DNA of 64,000 nt from Diacronema lutheri (GCA_019448385.1 JAGTXO010000015.1:806001-870000); one strand, 5' to 3'. Positions 1-11,874 are shown, counted from the stretch's first letter. Notes: generated from the letters alone by a model not told the origin. Numbers and translations: made by a program.

Positions 1-1
1 G

Positions 2-876
2 CCGCCGCCGCCGTGGGTGCGCAAGCTCGCCGACCAACTCGAGCGGGCGCGCCGCTTCGCGCTGCGGATCGCCGAGCCCGCCGCGTCCGCGGCCGCGGCC
101 GCGGCGGACGCACCACGGGCCGGCTCGATCGACGGCGCGGCGGGCGAGCCGCTGCCGCCCACCGAGGCCAAGTCGAGCATGGTGATGGCCGACCTGGTCT
201 TCCAGTACGAGCTCTACTGCTTCCAGCGGGGCCTCGAGGTCGTGTCGAGCCGCGAGGCGCTGCAGCGTTCGCTCATCCGCCACTTCAACTGCCGCGTGCA
301 CGCCTCGTCCGCCGTGCTGTACGTTGGCTGCCGGTGGAAGTACGCGGACGAAGCGGCGGGCGCGTCGGCCTCGCGCATCGTGGCGAATCTGCGCCCGAGC
401 AGGCCGGAGCTGTCACCTAGCATGCTCTTCGACGACTACAAGAAGACGATCGGCGCCTTTTTGAACGAGCACCTCGTCGTCGACCGGCAGCCGACGTCGA
501 GCGTGCTCGCTGAGCGGCCCGAGCGCGACGGCTCGCGCACGTTTGGCGCGGAGCTGAGCGCCTTCTGCGCGGCGCACGAGCGGCGCGAGCCGTCCAACGT
601 GGCGGTGCTCTACGAGCTGGCCAACCGCGGCATCACCATCACCAAGCTCAGGAAGCGCACGGTGTACGGGCTGCGCCTCGACGAGGCTGCGACCAACATG
701 CTCTCGTCCGACAGGACGGTCGTCGAGGTGCTCACCGTCCTCTTCCACTTTGTGCTCATGTTCATGCCCGGCCTGCTCATCCTCTGCGTCGCGCTCTTCT
801 CGCAGGTGCGCGCGCCGCGCCCGCCGCCCGCCTCGCGCCGCTTTCGCCCCATGCTTTAACCCCTCGCCCTTGTTGC

Positions 877-908
<32 letters not shown>

Positions 909-2463
909 CCCTACCCCCCCCACCCCCGCCCCCACTCCCCCCGCTCCTACTCCCTGTGCGATCCCTGCGATGCGTGTCGCGCAGGAGGTGTTCGCGCACA
1001 CCACCGCGACGCGCATGCCGCTCATGTGGCAGCACTACTTTGCAATCCAGGAGCCCGAACGGTCCTTCTTCACCGGCGCCTTCTTCTCGGCCCACGGCCC
1101 GCAGCTCGCTGCAGCTGTGCGCGTCGAGGTCTTCGAGCTGTGCGTGTTTGGCGCGGCGACGCTGCTGCACATGGTGATCCACTACATGGACAGCCGCGCC
1201 GTGCTGCCCAGGCTCTTCCAGCGGCTGTACGGCGTGATCTTCTGGGTGCACACGATGGCGCTGCTGCTGCACGTCAGCCTGACGGCCAGCTGGTGCCTCC
1301 TCGCCGCCGTCCTCGACCCGACGCACTTCTTGCCGACGGGCACGGCGATCGTCGTCGCCATCATTGTCGTCTCGACGACGCGCCGCCAGCTCGGCGCGGC
1401 TGCGGGCAGGCTGCGGCTCGCGCTCACGCACGGCTTCGAGCAGCGGCTACAAAAGGTGCTGCACCGCGCGCTCGAGCTCGGCTTGGCCGCGCAGCTCAAG
1501 GCGCAGAAGGCCGAAGTGCTCGAGATCGGCCTGAGCGCCAACCAGCTCCTCCTACCCGACGGCGGCTCGCTCCTCAACGACGGCGCCGCCGGGCTGCTCA
1601 CGCCCAGGCAGGCGCAGGGCGCCGAGAAGGACCGGAAGAGCGCCACAACGGAGGCCGCGCTCAAGGGGACTGGCGACGCGCAGGGTGAAGCGGCGCGCAG
1701 GGACACGGCGCAGAAGCTCCTCCCGTCCGACGTCTTCAACATGCTCGCCAAGGGCTCGAAGAGCAGCAAGAGCGGTCTCGAGACCGCGCTCGACGTCGCG
1801 GAGTTTGAGGCGCTCTTCGACAAGCTCGACCTCGACATCTCTCGCGCGCGCCGCGAGCAGCTCTTCGCGTACATGGACATGAGCGGTGCGCCATGCCGCC
1901 GCGCCCCTGCGCGCGCCCGGGCGCGCGGCATGGACGCCTGTTGCGCCCGCGGCTCGCTCGCGCGCGCCCCACCCCGCGGCGCGGCGCGCGTCGCGCGTCG
2001 CGCTTGCGCCGCGAGCGGGCGCGGACGTACGTCACGTTCCTTTCCGCGCGCGTCGCGGCTCGCGACAGGCGATGGGCGCATCAGCCAGAAGGAGTTTGAG
2101 GACGGCTGGGACTTCCTCGTCACGCTGCTGGTCGAGGAGGCCGTCGATTCGGCGGGCGTCTCGCCCGGGCAGATTACGCTCAGCATCGCCGGGCTGATCG
2201 TGTGGCTGCTGTTCCTGTTCGCCTTCATCTTCTTGGCGATTCAGGGCTGGTTCCGCGCGGGCTCCTTCGAGTCAGCGATCCAGTCCATGTTCATCGGCGT
2301 GACCGGCTTCCTCACGCAGCGGCTGCGCAGCAGGACGAAGGCCGAGCGGAGCGACGAGGGCGAGTTCAGGCAGTACGTCAAGAACTTTGTCATCTCGGGC
2401 ACCAAGGGCAACGACGAGTTCGACGACAATTACACTCAGGACAAAGACGGCGCCCGCCGCTGA
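2..2463 (+). CDS. Multi-span membrane protein with C-terminal EF-hand (5' end outside window)
   Basis: The reading frame enters from the left edge, so the start is missing. Exons are about 2..805, 985..1885 and 2069..2463. Intron 1 (806-984, phase 0) carries a C30 tract before its acceptor. Intron 2 (1886-2068, phase 1) is 183 bp with no in-frame stop, so it can be mistaken for coding DNA. Removing it joins the two halves of a perfect EF-hand loop (DMSGDGRISQKE, with D1, S3, D5, G6 and E12). Hydrophobic spans lie just before intron 1, three or four lie in exon 2, and one follows the EF-hand. The tail is acidic. I infer a Ca2+-responsive integral membrane protein. The family is not recognised; a channel-like or transporter role is possible but unsupported. 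Confidence 0.7.
878..907 (+). repeat. C30 homopolymer in intron 1
   Basis: An uninterrupted run of 30 C lies inside the first intron of the EF-hand membrane protein gene, followed by more C-rich sequence before the acceptor at 984. It probably serves as, or extends, the polypyrimidine tract. Exact length is prone to sequencing error. Confidence 0.85.
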
Positions 2464-3011
2464 CGGCGCGTCTCACTAGTAAAGCGGCGGACCCTCAAAT
2501 CATCACGCCTGACACGGCAGGCGCATGAACACCGCGCCAAAAAGTGCGCGTGAACAAGGGGGCAAACGCTAGCGGGCTGCGAATAGAGATGCGGCGGCGG
2601 TCATAGCGAGCACGGCGGCGCGCATGCAAGCATGCAGGCGCGCGGCAAACGTGCGTCACTCGCTCATCGCCGCACAAGCGCACGCGCCCGCTTGTGATGC
2701 GCGCTCCCGCCCGTCGCTGAGACAGCGCTCCACCGCATGGGCCGCGCGTGCTCGCCGCGCCATCGTGACTCTTGCCGCTCGACTGTTCTTTGCAACCGTA
2801 CTCAGAAGTCATCCTCACCTTCATCCTGGAGTCCGGGAAAACGCGAGACAAGCTCCTCTCCGACGGAGGAAAGTGCGTGCTGGAAGTGGAACTCTCCTCT
2901 TGACGATCCCACATACCCCTTTTTTACTCGTGATCTTTACCTCTCAACGTCTCCTTCGCGGCGACCGTTATCAGCGCAGTCTCCCTCCGCACGGTCTTCC
3001 CAATCGCCGAC
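2464..3011 (+). promoter_or_regulatory. Upstream region of M11 protease copy A
   Basis: No gene is seen in this 548 bp. From about 2789 to the start codon it is essentially identical to 7125-7347 upstream of copy B. A looser match, broken by indels, extends back to about 2585. The region holds a T6 run at about 2919 and a pyrimidine-rich leader. Promoter function is inferred from position and from its conservation between the copies. Confidence 0.45.
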
Positions 3012-4847
3012 ATGCCCCGACTCGGCCAGCTCGCCGCCCTCATGCTGCTCGCCGCCAAGGCGCACGCCATGGACGATGTCGTATTCGGCCCGCCCGTCGT
3101 CGGCGCAACGATCGACTGCCGCCTCAAGCTCGTCGTGATGGAGCTCGGCGACCGCGAGTACTCGACCACGTCGGACGTCGTGTCGGGCGAGAACGTCTGG
3201 CTCTGCTCGCCGCCCGACGCCGACTTGGAGGATATCGACGACGAGACCAGCGTGCTATACGGCGACGAGCTCAACGAGCTCTCCGAGTCCGAGCATCCCG
3301 GCCAGGTTGTGCGCCTCCAGGACGGTCTGGCCGTGCGCGCCGCAAACGCCACCGAGCTCACGGCGTCGACGCGCCACGCTTTTGGCGGCGAGCGTATGGC
3401 TCGCGCGGCGCGCTTCGTCGAGTTCCTCGGCGCGATTCCAGGCCACGGGCGGCGCCTCGACGGCCGCGCTGGCGGCGCCGGCTTCATCGACCGCACGCGC
3501 GCGCACGGCTCGCGCTCCGTGCTGAGCATCATCGTCGACGTCGCCGTCGGCGGCGGCACGCGCGCAACGTGGCCAAAGTCGTGCGCGGCCAGCGCGGTGC
3601 GCGAGTTGATGTGGGGCACGCCGCAGGGCACGGTCATCAACGTGGACGCCTCGCCGTGGGCCGTGACGAGCAAGTGCCGCAGCACCGACTCGTGCCTGTA
3701 CTCGATCGCCGACTTTTGGCGGCACACGTCGCGCGGGGCAGCCAACTTTGAGCAGCCGAAAAGCCGCGAGCTCGAGTTGGGCACGGTGAACGGGTGGCCG
3801 TCGGACTTTTGCAACTGGGGCGCGATCTGGACGGTGCTCAAGAACGCGGTGCGCTCGCGCGGCCTCAGCGTGGACAGCTACGACAATGTCGTCGCGTACG
3901 TCCCGAAGCACTGTGCGATTGCGGTGGGCAGCATGGCCGGCAAGTTTGTCATCGTGAGTCCACGCGCGCGCGCGCGCGCGTGCGCGCGAGCACATGGGCG
4001 TGCGCGCGCGCGCGAACGCATGGGCGTTGCGCCGTGCCTGCGCAAGTTTAACGTGCCCGCCGCTGCGCGGCGCGCGTGTCCCTCCCGCCCGCACCTGTGC
4101 GCTGCCGCCGCACTTGCGCAGGCAAACTACTGCCCCAAGTCAGGCACCCGCGAGACGGCGCCTGGCATTGTCGCGCACGAGCTCGGCCACAACCTGGGCT
4201 TCGGCCACAGCGGCACCCCGAGCGGCGGGCCCTACGATGACGCGTCGTCGGTGATGGGCGCATCCAAGCCAGGCACATCGATGACCGTCAACATGGCGCA
4301 TCGGTGAGACCGCACGTGCGCTGCGGCGCTCATTGCGCGTCCGCGTCATTCGCCAGTGTTCACACCGTGCCGGGCTCGCGACGCCGTGCGACGGCGGCGC
4401 ATGCCCTCCGGCCGCGCCGCGCAGGCACATGTTCCACTGGCTGCCGGGCCTCCCCGCGTCGATGCTCACGGACACTGACGTGAACGCTCCAAAGGTCGAC
4501 CAGACCCGGCTGGTCAAGCTCGCCGACGCGAACCGCGAGACGCTGCCAAGCGGCGCCAAGTGGGGCATCGAGGTGCACGACGGCACGCGCTCGTGGTACG
4601 TTTCGTACCGCGGCTGCGTGGCCTATGACAGCGAGGCGCCCGACGGCTGGTGCGGCGCGGTGCAGGTCTCGTACCGCGACGAAGGCGAGGTCAAGGTGCT
4701 GCACCTCACATTCCTCAAGGGCGCCGGCCAGCAGGTCACGTTCGGCTCGTCCAACCACATCACGGTGAAGACGCCGTCCGCCATTCCGAGCAGCCTCCCG
4801 ACGTCCGGCACCGTGACCGTCTCGCTGCGCGTCGTCCGCGGCTCGGG
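2789..4847 (+). repeat. Duplication copy A (protease gene plus leader)
   Basis: This segment is nearly base-for-base repeated at 7125-9151 in the same orientation, about 4.3 kb apart. It spans the common leader, the start codon, both introns and most of exon 3. The copies diverge abruptly after the codons for the beta-strand ending VVRGSG, where the C-terminal linkers differ. The two first introns differ in length (168 versus 136 bp) through CG-rich dinucleotide change. Confidence 0.9.
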
Positions 4848-4995
4848 CAGCATGCCGCCGGCGCTGCCCTCGCCGCTGCCCTCGCCGCTTCCGCCGCGCT
4901 TCTGCCGCCGCGTGACCGACATGCGCCTGTGCCGTTCGGAGCGCGCATGCCGTTGGAAGCGCTGGCGCGGCAAGTGCGCGCCAAAGCCGCGCTAG
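3012..4995 (+). CDS. Secreted gametolysin-like metalloprotease, copy A (peptidase M11)
   Basis: Exons are 3012..3953, 4122..4303 and 4425..4995. The introns (phase 0 and phase 2) have GTGAG donors and GCAG acceptors. The protein starts with a clear signal peptide (MPRLGQLAALMLLAAKAHA). An acidic region that may act as a prodomain follows, then a metzincin zinc site HELGHNLGFGHSG (three His ligands plus the catalytic Glu) and a downstream SSVMG turn. The motif layout matches the peptidase M11/gametolysin family, whose founder is the Chlamydomonas cell-wall lysin. Exon 3 encodes a beta-rich domain and a short Cys/Arg-rich tail (CRRV...CRSERAC). The enzyme is predicted to be exported and to cleave wall or surface glycoproteins. 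Copy B lies 4.3 kb downstream. The family call is strong; the substrate is inferred. Confidence 0.85.
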
Positions 4996-7347
4996 GCTGG
5001 TCGGCGCTCGTTCCTTTGCGACCTCGTCGGCGGTGCTGCAGCTGAGTTTGTCGCTTCGTCTTTGCGAGAGCAGCGTCGGGGTCGCCATTCACGACCGATT
5101 GCTCCAACGTGCTTTAAGCGTGGGGGCGGTTCTGGACGCAGCAGCAGCTGCTGGTCTTTTGCTCGGGCAGCGTCTCGCACAGTACCACGTGCGCTCGCAT
5201 GAGGGCCACCTTTGCAGCGCGAGGACGCCGCTCTCCACGATGCTGCCGCAGCGAAGGTTGCGCGTGCGCCGCGCGCCCGTCTCATCTCTGCGGTGATGGC
5301 GGGACGCGTGGCCGCACGGATTCGGCTCGGCCGGAATGTACACTAAAAGCGCACGGTGCCACGTCCTACCCCGCGTAGTCCCCATCGGCGCGGCGCGCGC
5401 CTGCGCGGCCGCGCTGGCAGGAAGCTTCGGAACGCTTCCGGTCGGTGCGTTTGGGGGCGACTACTGTACGCGCGCGCGCGGCTGCACGGGCGGCATTGTG
5501 GCGCTTGGCACGCTGGTGGCAGGCCGCGGCGCGCTCAGCGGCGGCGACCGGCCGCGCAGCGGCGCCTGTCTGGGTATTGTGCTCCGGGGCGGTACTCGGG
5601 GTTGAGGCTAGATGCGGGGTAGCAACTGGGGCTCGGGTCAGTGTGAGTGCTCGGGCGACGTGGAAGGCGGCAGCTCGCTGGTGATGGGCGGCGACGCGCT
5701 CGTTGGCAGCGTCGGGTGGCACGGCGTGGAGGGTGGCGGCTCATTGGTGGCGGGTGGTTCATGTTCCGGCGGCGGCGGGAGGTGCAGTGCGGCGGCGCGG
5801 GGGTGGCGGTAGTTTCCGGCAGCCTGTGGGCCTCTGCGTGTGCGGCGCACAGTGGCTAGGCGCAAGGGGGCCTTTGGGCATGCTCCGCCGGTCGCCTCGC
5901 TGCACGGCGTCGCTCGGGCTGCCTGGATGCGCAGGCGTGACGACGCGGGTGGCTCTTCGCTCTCCTGCTGCAGTGGACGCTCAACATGGGTTTCGGCATT
6001 GACAACCTCCCAAACACCTCCAAGCTGGACGCCGTCCGCTTCACGGAGCTCAAGACCAGCGTTATTCGTGAATGCTATGCGCAGTACATGGCCGCGCCGA
6101 GCCCCGCGCGCGCCCCTTTTGTCGGACAGCGCCTCTAAGTCGGCACGGCGACACTCGTCGACGAATTCACGACGGCCGCACGCAACGCGGGCTGCTACGC
6201 GCGGCAAAAGGACAGCGATAGCTTAGACTCCAGCACGATGCGTGGTATTGGTCCCGCGCGCACACTGGTGTCGCCCGCGGCCCGCCGCAAGCGCGCCATC
6301 GCACCGGAATACCTGCGCAGGGCACGCGCGCTCCACCGCGCGTTTGGCCTCGCGCAGGCGGGTAAGGGCACCGACGCGACGATCGAGGCCAAGTACCGCT
6401 CGGTGGTGCCCGTGCGCGGAGCGGTCGTGGGAGGCTTTGGCGAGGGCAGTGCCGGCCTGTACAGCTTCATCGCTGACATGTCTGCGGTCGCAAAGCGCAG
6501 AGTGTATTCGCACTAGGGCCTGAGCGCGGCGGCGGCTGCGACGTTCGGGCGGCGCCTGCACATCTCGCGCGTCGGCATGATGGCCACGCGAGGCCACGCG
6601 CAGCTCATCCTCGCGCGCCTACAGTTCGCCGCTCCGCTCGCCGCGCAGCGCGCCTCCAGCCGCGCGCCTGCGCGCGACGTCTTCTCCATGCTCGCTCCGT
6701 CGCTCGAGGTGGCCCTGGCGGCGCAGGGATCCCGGCGGGCGCTCGCTTGGTGGTGTGATGGCGGACTAGGTGGGCTCGGCTCATGTGACCGCGCGAGGTC
6801 TAATACTGTGCCGTCCACACAACCTCAGACTGCACACTTTCAACGTGCGTACAACTTCAGCTGGCAGCCGCAACTTCGGCGCGGCGCTCTGCGCTTGTTT
6901 GCGCGCAGTTCTTTGCGGCGGTGGTCGTAGCGAGCGCGATGGCGCGCATGCAAGCATGCGGGCGCACTGCATGCAGGCGTCACTCGCTCAACCGGCCGCT
7001 CCAGCGCTCGATCTGGCAAGCACGCGCGCGCTCTGCTCGCCGCACGCACGCACGCGCGCACACACGATGCGCGCTTCCGCCCGTCGCTGAGACAGCGCTC
7101 CGCCGCTTTCCGCTGGGCTGTCCGTTTGCAACCGTACTCAGAAGTCATCCTCACCTTCATCCTGGAGTCCGGGAAAACGCGAGACAAGCTCCTCTCCGAC
7201 GGAGGAAAGTGCGTGCTGGAAGTGGAACTCTCCTCTTGACGATCCCACATACCCCTTTTTTACTCGTGATCTTTACCTCTCAACGTCTCCTTCGCGGCGA
7301 CCGTTATCAGCGCAGTCTCCCTCCGCACGGTCTTCCCAATCGCCGAC
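4996..7347. other. Gene-poor spacer between the two protease copies
   Basis: This is about 2.35 kb without an intact gene that I can support. The first 600 bp and 5600-5830 (GGT/GGC-rich) show nothing recognisable. A decayed retroelement-like stretch lies at about 5980-6730 (separate entry). The last 430 bp resemble the upstream region of copy A, first patchily and then (from 7125) almost exactly. Long open frames here reflect base composition, not genes. Confidence 0.5.
5980..6730 (+). mobile_element. Retroelement-like remnant, broken
   Basis: A patchy coding-like stretch resembles, from memory, the conserved region after the reverse transcriptase in algal and protist retroelement polyproteins: a Lys-Tyr-Arg start, Gly/Phe-rich strands, and a later block with RGHAQLILARL. 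No reverse transcriptase core, terminal repeat or target duplication is visible. It is clearly broken, with at least a few breaks, and looks old compared with the flanking protease duplication. The class is unsettled; LINE-type is my first guess. Confidence 0.35.
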
Positions 7348-9151
7348 ATGCCCCGACTCGGCCAGCTCGCCGCCCTCATGCTGCTCGCCGCCAAGGCGCA
7401 CGCCATGGACGATGTCGTATTCGGCCCGCCCGTCGTCGGCGCAACGATCGACTGCCGCCTCAAGCTCGTCGTGATGGAGCTCGGCGACCGCGAGTACTCG
7501 ACCACGTCGGACGTCGTGTCGGGCGAGAACGTCTGGCTCTGCTCGCCGCCCGACGCCGACTTGGAGGATATCGACGACGAGACCAGCGTGCTGTACGGCG
7601 ACGAGCTCAACGAGCTCTCCGAGTCCGAGCATCCCGGCCAGGTTGTGCGCCTCCAGGACGGTCTGGCCGTGCGCGCCGCAAACGCCACCGAGCTCACGGC
7701 GTCGACGCGCCACGCTTTTGGCGGCGAGCGTATGGCTCGCGCGGCGCGCTTCGTCGAGTTCCTCGGCGCGATTCCAGGCCACGGGCGGCGCCTCGACGGC
7801 CGCGCTGGCGGCGCCGGCTTCATCGACCGCACGCGCGCGCACGGCTCGCGCTCCGTGCTGAGCATCATCGTCGACGTCGCCGTCGGCGGCGGCACGCGCG
7901 CAACGTGGCCAAAGTCGTGCGCGGCCAGCGCGGTGCGCGAGTTGATGTGGGGCACGCCGCAGGGCACGGTCATCAACGTGGACGCCTCGCCGTGGGCCGT
8001 GACGAGCAAGTGCCGCAGCACCGACTCGTGCCTGTACTCGATCGCCGACTTTTGGCGGCACACGTCGCGCGGGGTAGCCAACTTTGAGCAGCCGAAAAGC
8101 CGCGAGCTCGAGTTGGGCACGGTGAACGGGTGGCCGTCGGACTTTTGCAACTGGGGCGCGATCTGGACGGTGCTCAAGAACGCGGTGCGCTCGCGCGGCC
8201 TCAGCGTGGACAGCTACGACAATGTCGTCGCGTACGTCCCGAAGCACTGCGCCGTGGCGGTAGGCAGCATGGCCGGCAAGTTTGTCATCGTGAGTCCACG
8301 CGCGCACACGCGCGCGCGAACGCATAGGCATTGCGCCGTGCCTGTGCGAGTATAACGTGCCCGCCGCTGCGCGGCGCGCGTGTCCCTCCCGCCCGCACCT
8401 GTGCGCTGCCGCCGCACTTGCGCAGGCAAACTACTGCCCCAAATCGGGCACCCGCGAGACGGCGCCTGGCATTGTCGCGCACGAGCTCGGCCACAACCTG
8501 GGCTTCGGCCACAGCGGTGTGCACAATGGTGGACCGTACGATGACGCGTCGTCGGTGATGGGCGCGGCGAAAGCGGGCAAATCAATGACCGTCAACATGG
8601 CGCATCGGTGAGACCGCACGTGCGCTGCGGCGCCCATTGCGCGTCCGCGTCATTCGCCAGTGTTCACACCGTGCCGGGCTCGCGAAGCCGTGCGACGGCA
8701 GCGCATGCCCTCCGGCCGCGCCGCGCAGGCACATGTTCCACTGGCTGCCGGGCCTCCCCGCGTCGATGCTCACGGACACTGACGTGAACGCTCCAAAGGT
8801 CGACCAGACCCGGCTGGTCAAGCTCGCCGACGCGAACCGCGAGACGCTGCCAAGCGGCGCCAAGTGGGGCATCGAGGTGCACGACGGCACGCGCTCGTGG
8901 TACGTTTCGTACCGCGGCTGCGTGGCCTATGACAGCGAGGCGCCCGACGGCTGGTGCGGCGCGGTGCAGGTCTCGTACCGCGACGAAGGCGAGGTCAAGG
9001 TGCTGCACCTCACATTCCTCAAGGGCGCCGGCCAGCAGGTCACGTTCGGCTCGTCCAACCACATCACGGTGAAGACGCCGTCCGCCATTCCGCTCAGCCT
9101 CCCGACGTCTGGTACGGTGACCGTCTCGCTGCGCGTCGTCCGCGGCTCGGG
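7125..9151 (+). repeat. Duplication copy B (protease gene plus leader)
   Basis: This is the direct-repeat partner of 2789-4847. The leader and exon 1 are almost identical; the few differences seen include one silent Tyr codon and one Ala/Val change. Exon 2 carries a small cluster of changes just after the zinc site. This implies a recent duplication or ongoing gene conversion. Confidence 0.9.
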
Positions 9152-9440
9152 TACCGCGCTGCCGTCGCCGAGTGCATCACCACCGCCACCGTCCCCGAGC
9201 CCACCGCCGCCACCTTCGCCGAGTCCGCCGCCGCCGTCGCCAAGCCCACCGCCTTATCCATCGCCAAACCCGCCGACATCTCCCTCGCCGAGCCCTGCAC
9301 CAGCCTCTTCGCCCCTGCCGTTTCCGTCGCCGCTGCCGAAGCGCTTCTGCCGGAATGTGCAAGACGTTGCGCGTTGCCGTGCCGAGCCGGCGTGCCGGTG
9401 GAAACGCTGGCGCAAGCGCTGCACACCGATCCGTACGTAG
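7348..9440 (+). CDS. Secreted gametolysin-like metalloprotease, copy B (peptidase M11)
   Basis: Exons are 7348..8289, 8426..8607 and 8729..9440, with the same phases as copy A. Signal peptide, acidic N-terminal part and zinc site HELGHNLGFGHSG are preserved. The residues right after the zinc site differ from copy A (HNGGP instead of PSGGP), as do a few near the SSVMG turn. The main difference is a linker of about 45 residues rich in SPPPP and SPSP before the Cys/Arg-rich tail. Such runs are typical of hydroxyproline-rich wall proteins and of Volvox/Chlamydomonas M11 relatives. Copy A has only a short PSPLPSPLPP stretch. The longer linker may tether copy B to the extracellular matrix (inference). 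It was probably gained or lost after duplication by slippage. Confidence 0.85.
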
Positions 9441-9499
9441 GAATTGAAGTTTGGCAGGCAGAGTGGCTGTCACGATTCGTACAGAGGCGCACACAGGCT

Positions 9500-11688
9500 T
9501 CACCGAATGGCGGCCATGCCGCGCTGCGGACGCGCCCTTGCCGCGAGCTCGCTGTGCCTCGCCTGCAGCGCGTCAAGCGCGGCTTTGCGTTCTTGCAGCT
9601 TATGCTGCGCGCGGCGCACGAGCGTTTCCACCGCGGAGGGTAAGCGTCAGCGGTGAGGTGCGCGAACGGCGCGTGGAGCGGGCACGCACGCGCGGCGCGA
9701 CCTGCGGCAGCCGTCGCGCGCTCGCACCTTGCGCCGCTCAAAGTCAAGAAGCAGCTCCTCCGAGTTGACGAGTGGCCGGGTCGACTTCATGCCGGCGTTG
9801 TCCACGCGCAGGCTGTCGCGAGCCTGCTTGATCGACGTGAGCTGGTCTCGTCTGCCCACGAGCTGCACCTCGCGCTCAGCGAGCGCGGCCTTGAGGGTCG
9901 TATTATCCGCCGCCACGAATTGCAGCTTCTCCTTGAAGTGCGTGAGGACGTGTGCGGACGTGGACATCTTTTTGCGCAGCTTCAGCAGCTCCTCGTTGCG
10001 CTCCTCGATCTTCTCGTTGAGCGTTTGGTTCTCGATCTTGAGCTGCTCGAAGTCGATGCTGCGCGGCGAGCGCACGCCGCGCGCACAGCGCGCGCTGCGG
10101 TGAGCGGCGTGGCGGCGCCGCGCGCGCCGCGCGTCAGCCGGTGCGCGCACAGATGGAGCCCATCAGCGAGCTTCTCCTTCTGGCGCAGCGTGTACTCGAG
10201 CTTGTCCTTCTGGTTGCGTCGCGAGATGTGCGTGAGCCGCATCTGCGCGAGCTCGTCGTCGCGCTTGCGCTCCGCGTCGTCGAAATGGCGGATCAGCTTG
10301 GGCGCAATCGGCCGGCTCGTGCGCGAGTTCTCGGCGGCGGCCATGATTTCGCGCTTGAAGTCCGCGAACGCGTCGGCGATCTCGCGCGCCTTCTCCTCCT
10401 TTTGCGTGAGCTTCTTGTTCATCTCGGCCGCGTGCGCGTCGAAGCGCTCCTGTACCTGCGCGAGCGCGGCCTTGAGCGTCTGGAGCTGCGCGAGCGCCTT
10501 GACGTACCGTCCCTCCTGCTCGTGCGCGGATGCGCGCTCGCCTTCCTCCGCGACCTTCTCCTCGGCGCTCTTCGCAGTGCGCAGGTGCTCGACGAGCTTG
10601 CGCTGCAGCACCTGGTTTGCCTCGAGCCTCGCGTCATGCTCGTCGCGCGCCGCGTCAAAGCGCTCGGCGATCTGCGCGGCGAGTTCCGCCTCGGAGAGCG
10701 CCGCCTCCTCGCCGAGCGGGTCACCGCCGTCGAGGCCCATGTCAAAGTCGTTGTACGCGTCGTCGTCGTCATCGCCGTACATGCCGCCCGCCTCCTCCTC
10801 TTCGTCTTCTTCCTCCCCATCCTCTTCCTCCGCCTCATCGGCCTCGGCCTCGGCCGTGTCGTCGCGCGGCTCCACGTCGTCGTCGTCATACACGCGCGCG
10901 CCGCCGCTGGCATGCGCAGCTGCGCCCTCTTCACCCTCGTCTGCGCCCTCCTCGCCACCCTCCGCGTCGCCTGCGGCGTACTGGCCCTCGTCGTCATCGC
11001 CGGGCTCGGCGCCATCGTCGCCGCCCTCGCCCTCCTCGCCCTCGCCGAGCGCGCCCGGCTCGACGCCATCGCCGTCCGCACCGCCCTCTCCCCCGCCTGC
11101 CGCCTCGTTCGCCTCCGCCTCGCCGGCCTCCGCGCCGTCGTCCTCATCAGCGGCAGCGCTCCGCCCCTCGTCCGCGGGCTCGTTCGCGAGATCATCCTCG
11201 TCTCCATCTGCGAGCTCGCCGTCGACGAGCGGCGCGTCAGCACCGGCGCCGTCAGCACCATCCGAGCGTGGCGCTTCGCCGCCGGCGTCGGGCGGCTGGG
11301 CGTCGGTTGGCAAATCAGCAGACACATTGGCTTCGTCCGCGCCCTCGTCGGGCTCGTCCTCCGGCCCCGCCTCCGGCTCTGTTTCGGGATGCGCCTCCTG
11401 TTCGTCGTCGTCCGGTAACACGTCCGCCGGCGCTGGGCCCGCGTCTTCCTCCGCGCGGTCGTCGGCTGGCTGACCGCCGCCGGCAATAACTGCATCGGTT
11501 TCGGCCTGCGCGCGGATGGTGCGGGCGGGGTGGCGGCGCGCGTGCGCGTCAGCGCTTTCCGGATGAGGCGGGTTCGCGCAAGAGGGCCGGAGCGGTCCAC
11601 CATTGCTGAGAAAATATAACGGTTTGTTTTTCAAGCGCTGAGAAAATCTTTTGACTGGCCGGAGCGATCCTGCGTCGCCCATCAGCAC
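9500..11688 (-). CDS. CFAP184: Ciliary coiled-coil protein CFAP184 (CCDC96 family)
   Basis: Exons on the minus strand are 11688..10151, 10058..9728 and 9604..9500. Splicing at 10150/10059 (phase 2) rebuilds the family sequence GLHLIDFEQLKIENQTLNEK, and splicing at 9727/9605 gives FERRK-HKLQERKAALDALQ. The N-terminal half is very acidic (Asp/Glu/Ala/Gly). The C-terminal half is continuous coiled coil containing the CCDC96/CCDC113 signature (AAENSRTSRPIAPK, then LTHFKEKLQFV). In Tetrahymena and animals this protein acts with CFAP263/CCDC113 at the base of radial spoke 3 in motile cilia, so the organism is expected to be flagellated. The start is uncertain. The first in-frame ATG is 11688. An alternative is a tiny first exon at ATG 11603-11601 spliced (11600-11506) to GCCGAAACC, which would avoid an AT-rich, promoter-like stretch. 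Confidence 0.85.
11604..11650 (-). promoter_or_regulatory. AT-rich block with repeated TTTTCTCAGC
   Basis: On the minus strand the 9-base string ATTTTCTCAG appears twice, about 31 bp apart, the second time directly before an ATG at 11603. The block is AT-rich in an otherwise very GC-rich setting. It could be promoter/leader DNA or alternative 3' splice sites for CFAP184. Function is inferred. Confidence 0.3.
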
Positions 11689-11874
11689 CAGCTCGCTGCA
11701 TCGCCATCAGCAAAGCGCCGACCGTGCGACGCGCTCAGCACGGCTGATCGCCCCGCGGCCCAGCCTGACAGCACCCGCGTCGAGCACAGAGTGCGCCGTG
11801 CGGGGCGCGACTCGCGAGCGGCGGCATGAGCAGCAAAGTAAGGCGCACGCGGTGTCGAGATGGAGCCGCTCGCG

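Noticed and set aside
880-960. Poly-C tract as a telomere or assembly gap filler
   Set aside because: It lies precisely inside an intron whose flanking exons join in phase, and similar tracts recur in other introns.
2624-3751. Overlapping Arg-rich frame at the start of protease copy A (and its twin at 6921-8087)
   Set aside because: It is in another frame from the zinc-site protein and has no signal or domain. Its conservation between copies follows from DNA identity.
10141-11418. Hydrophobic plus-strand frame opposite CFAP184
   Set aside because: The apparent Leu/Val-rich spans arise from the complement of Asp/Glu/Ala codons. The minus strand carries the family signature.
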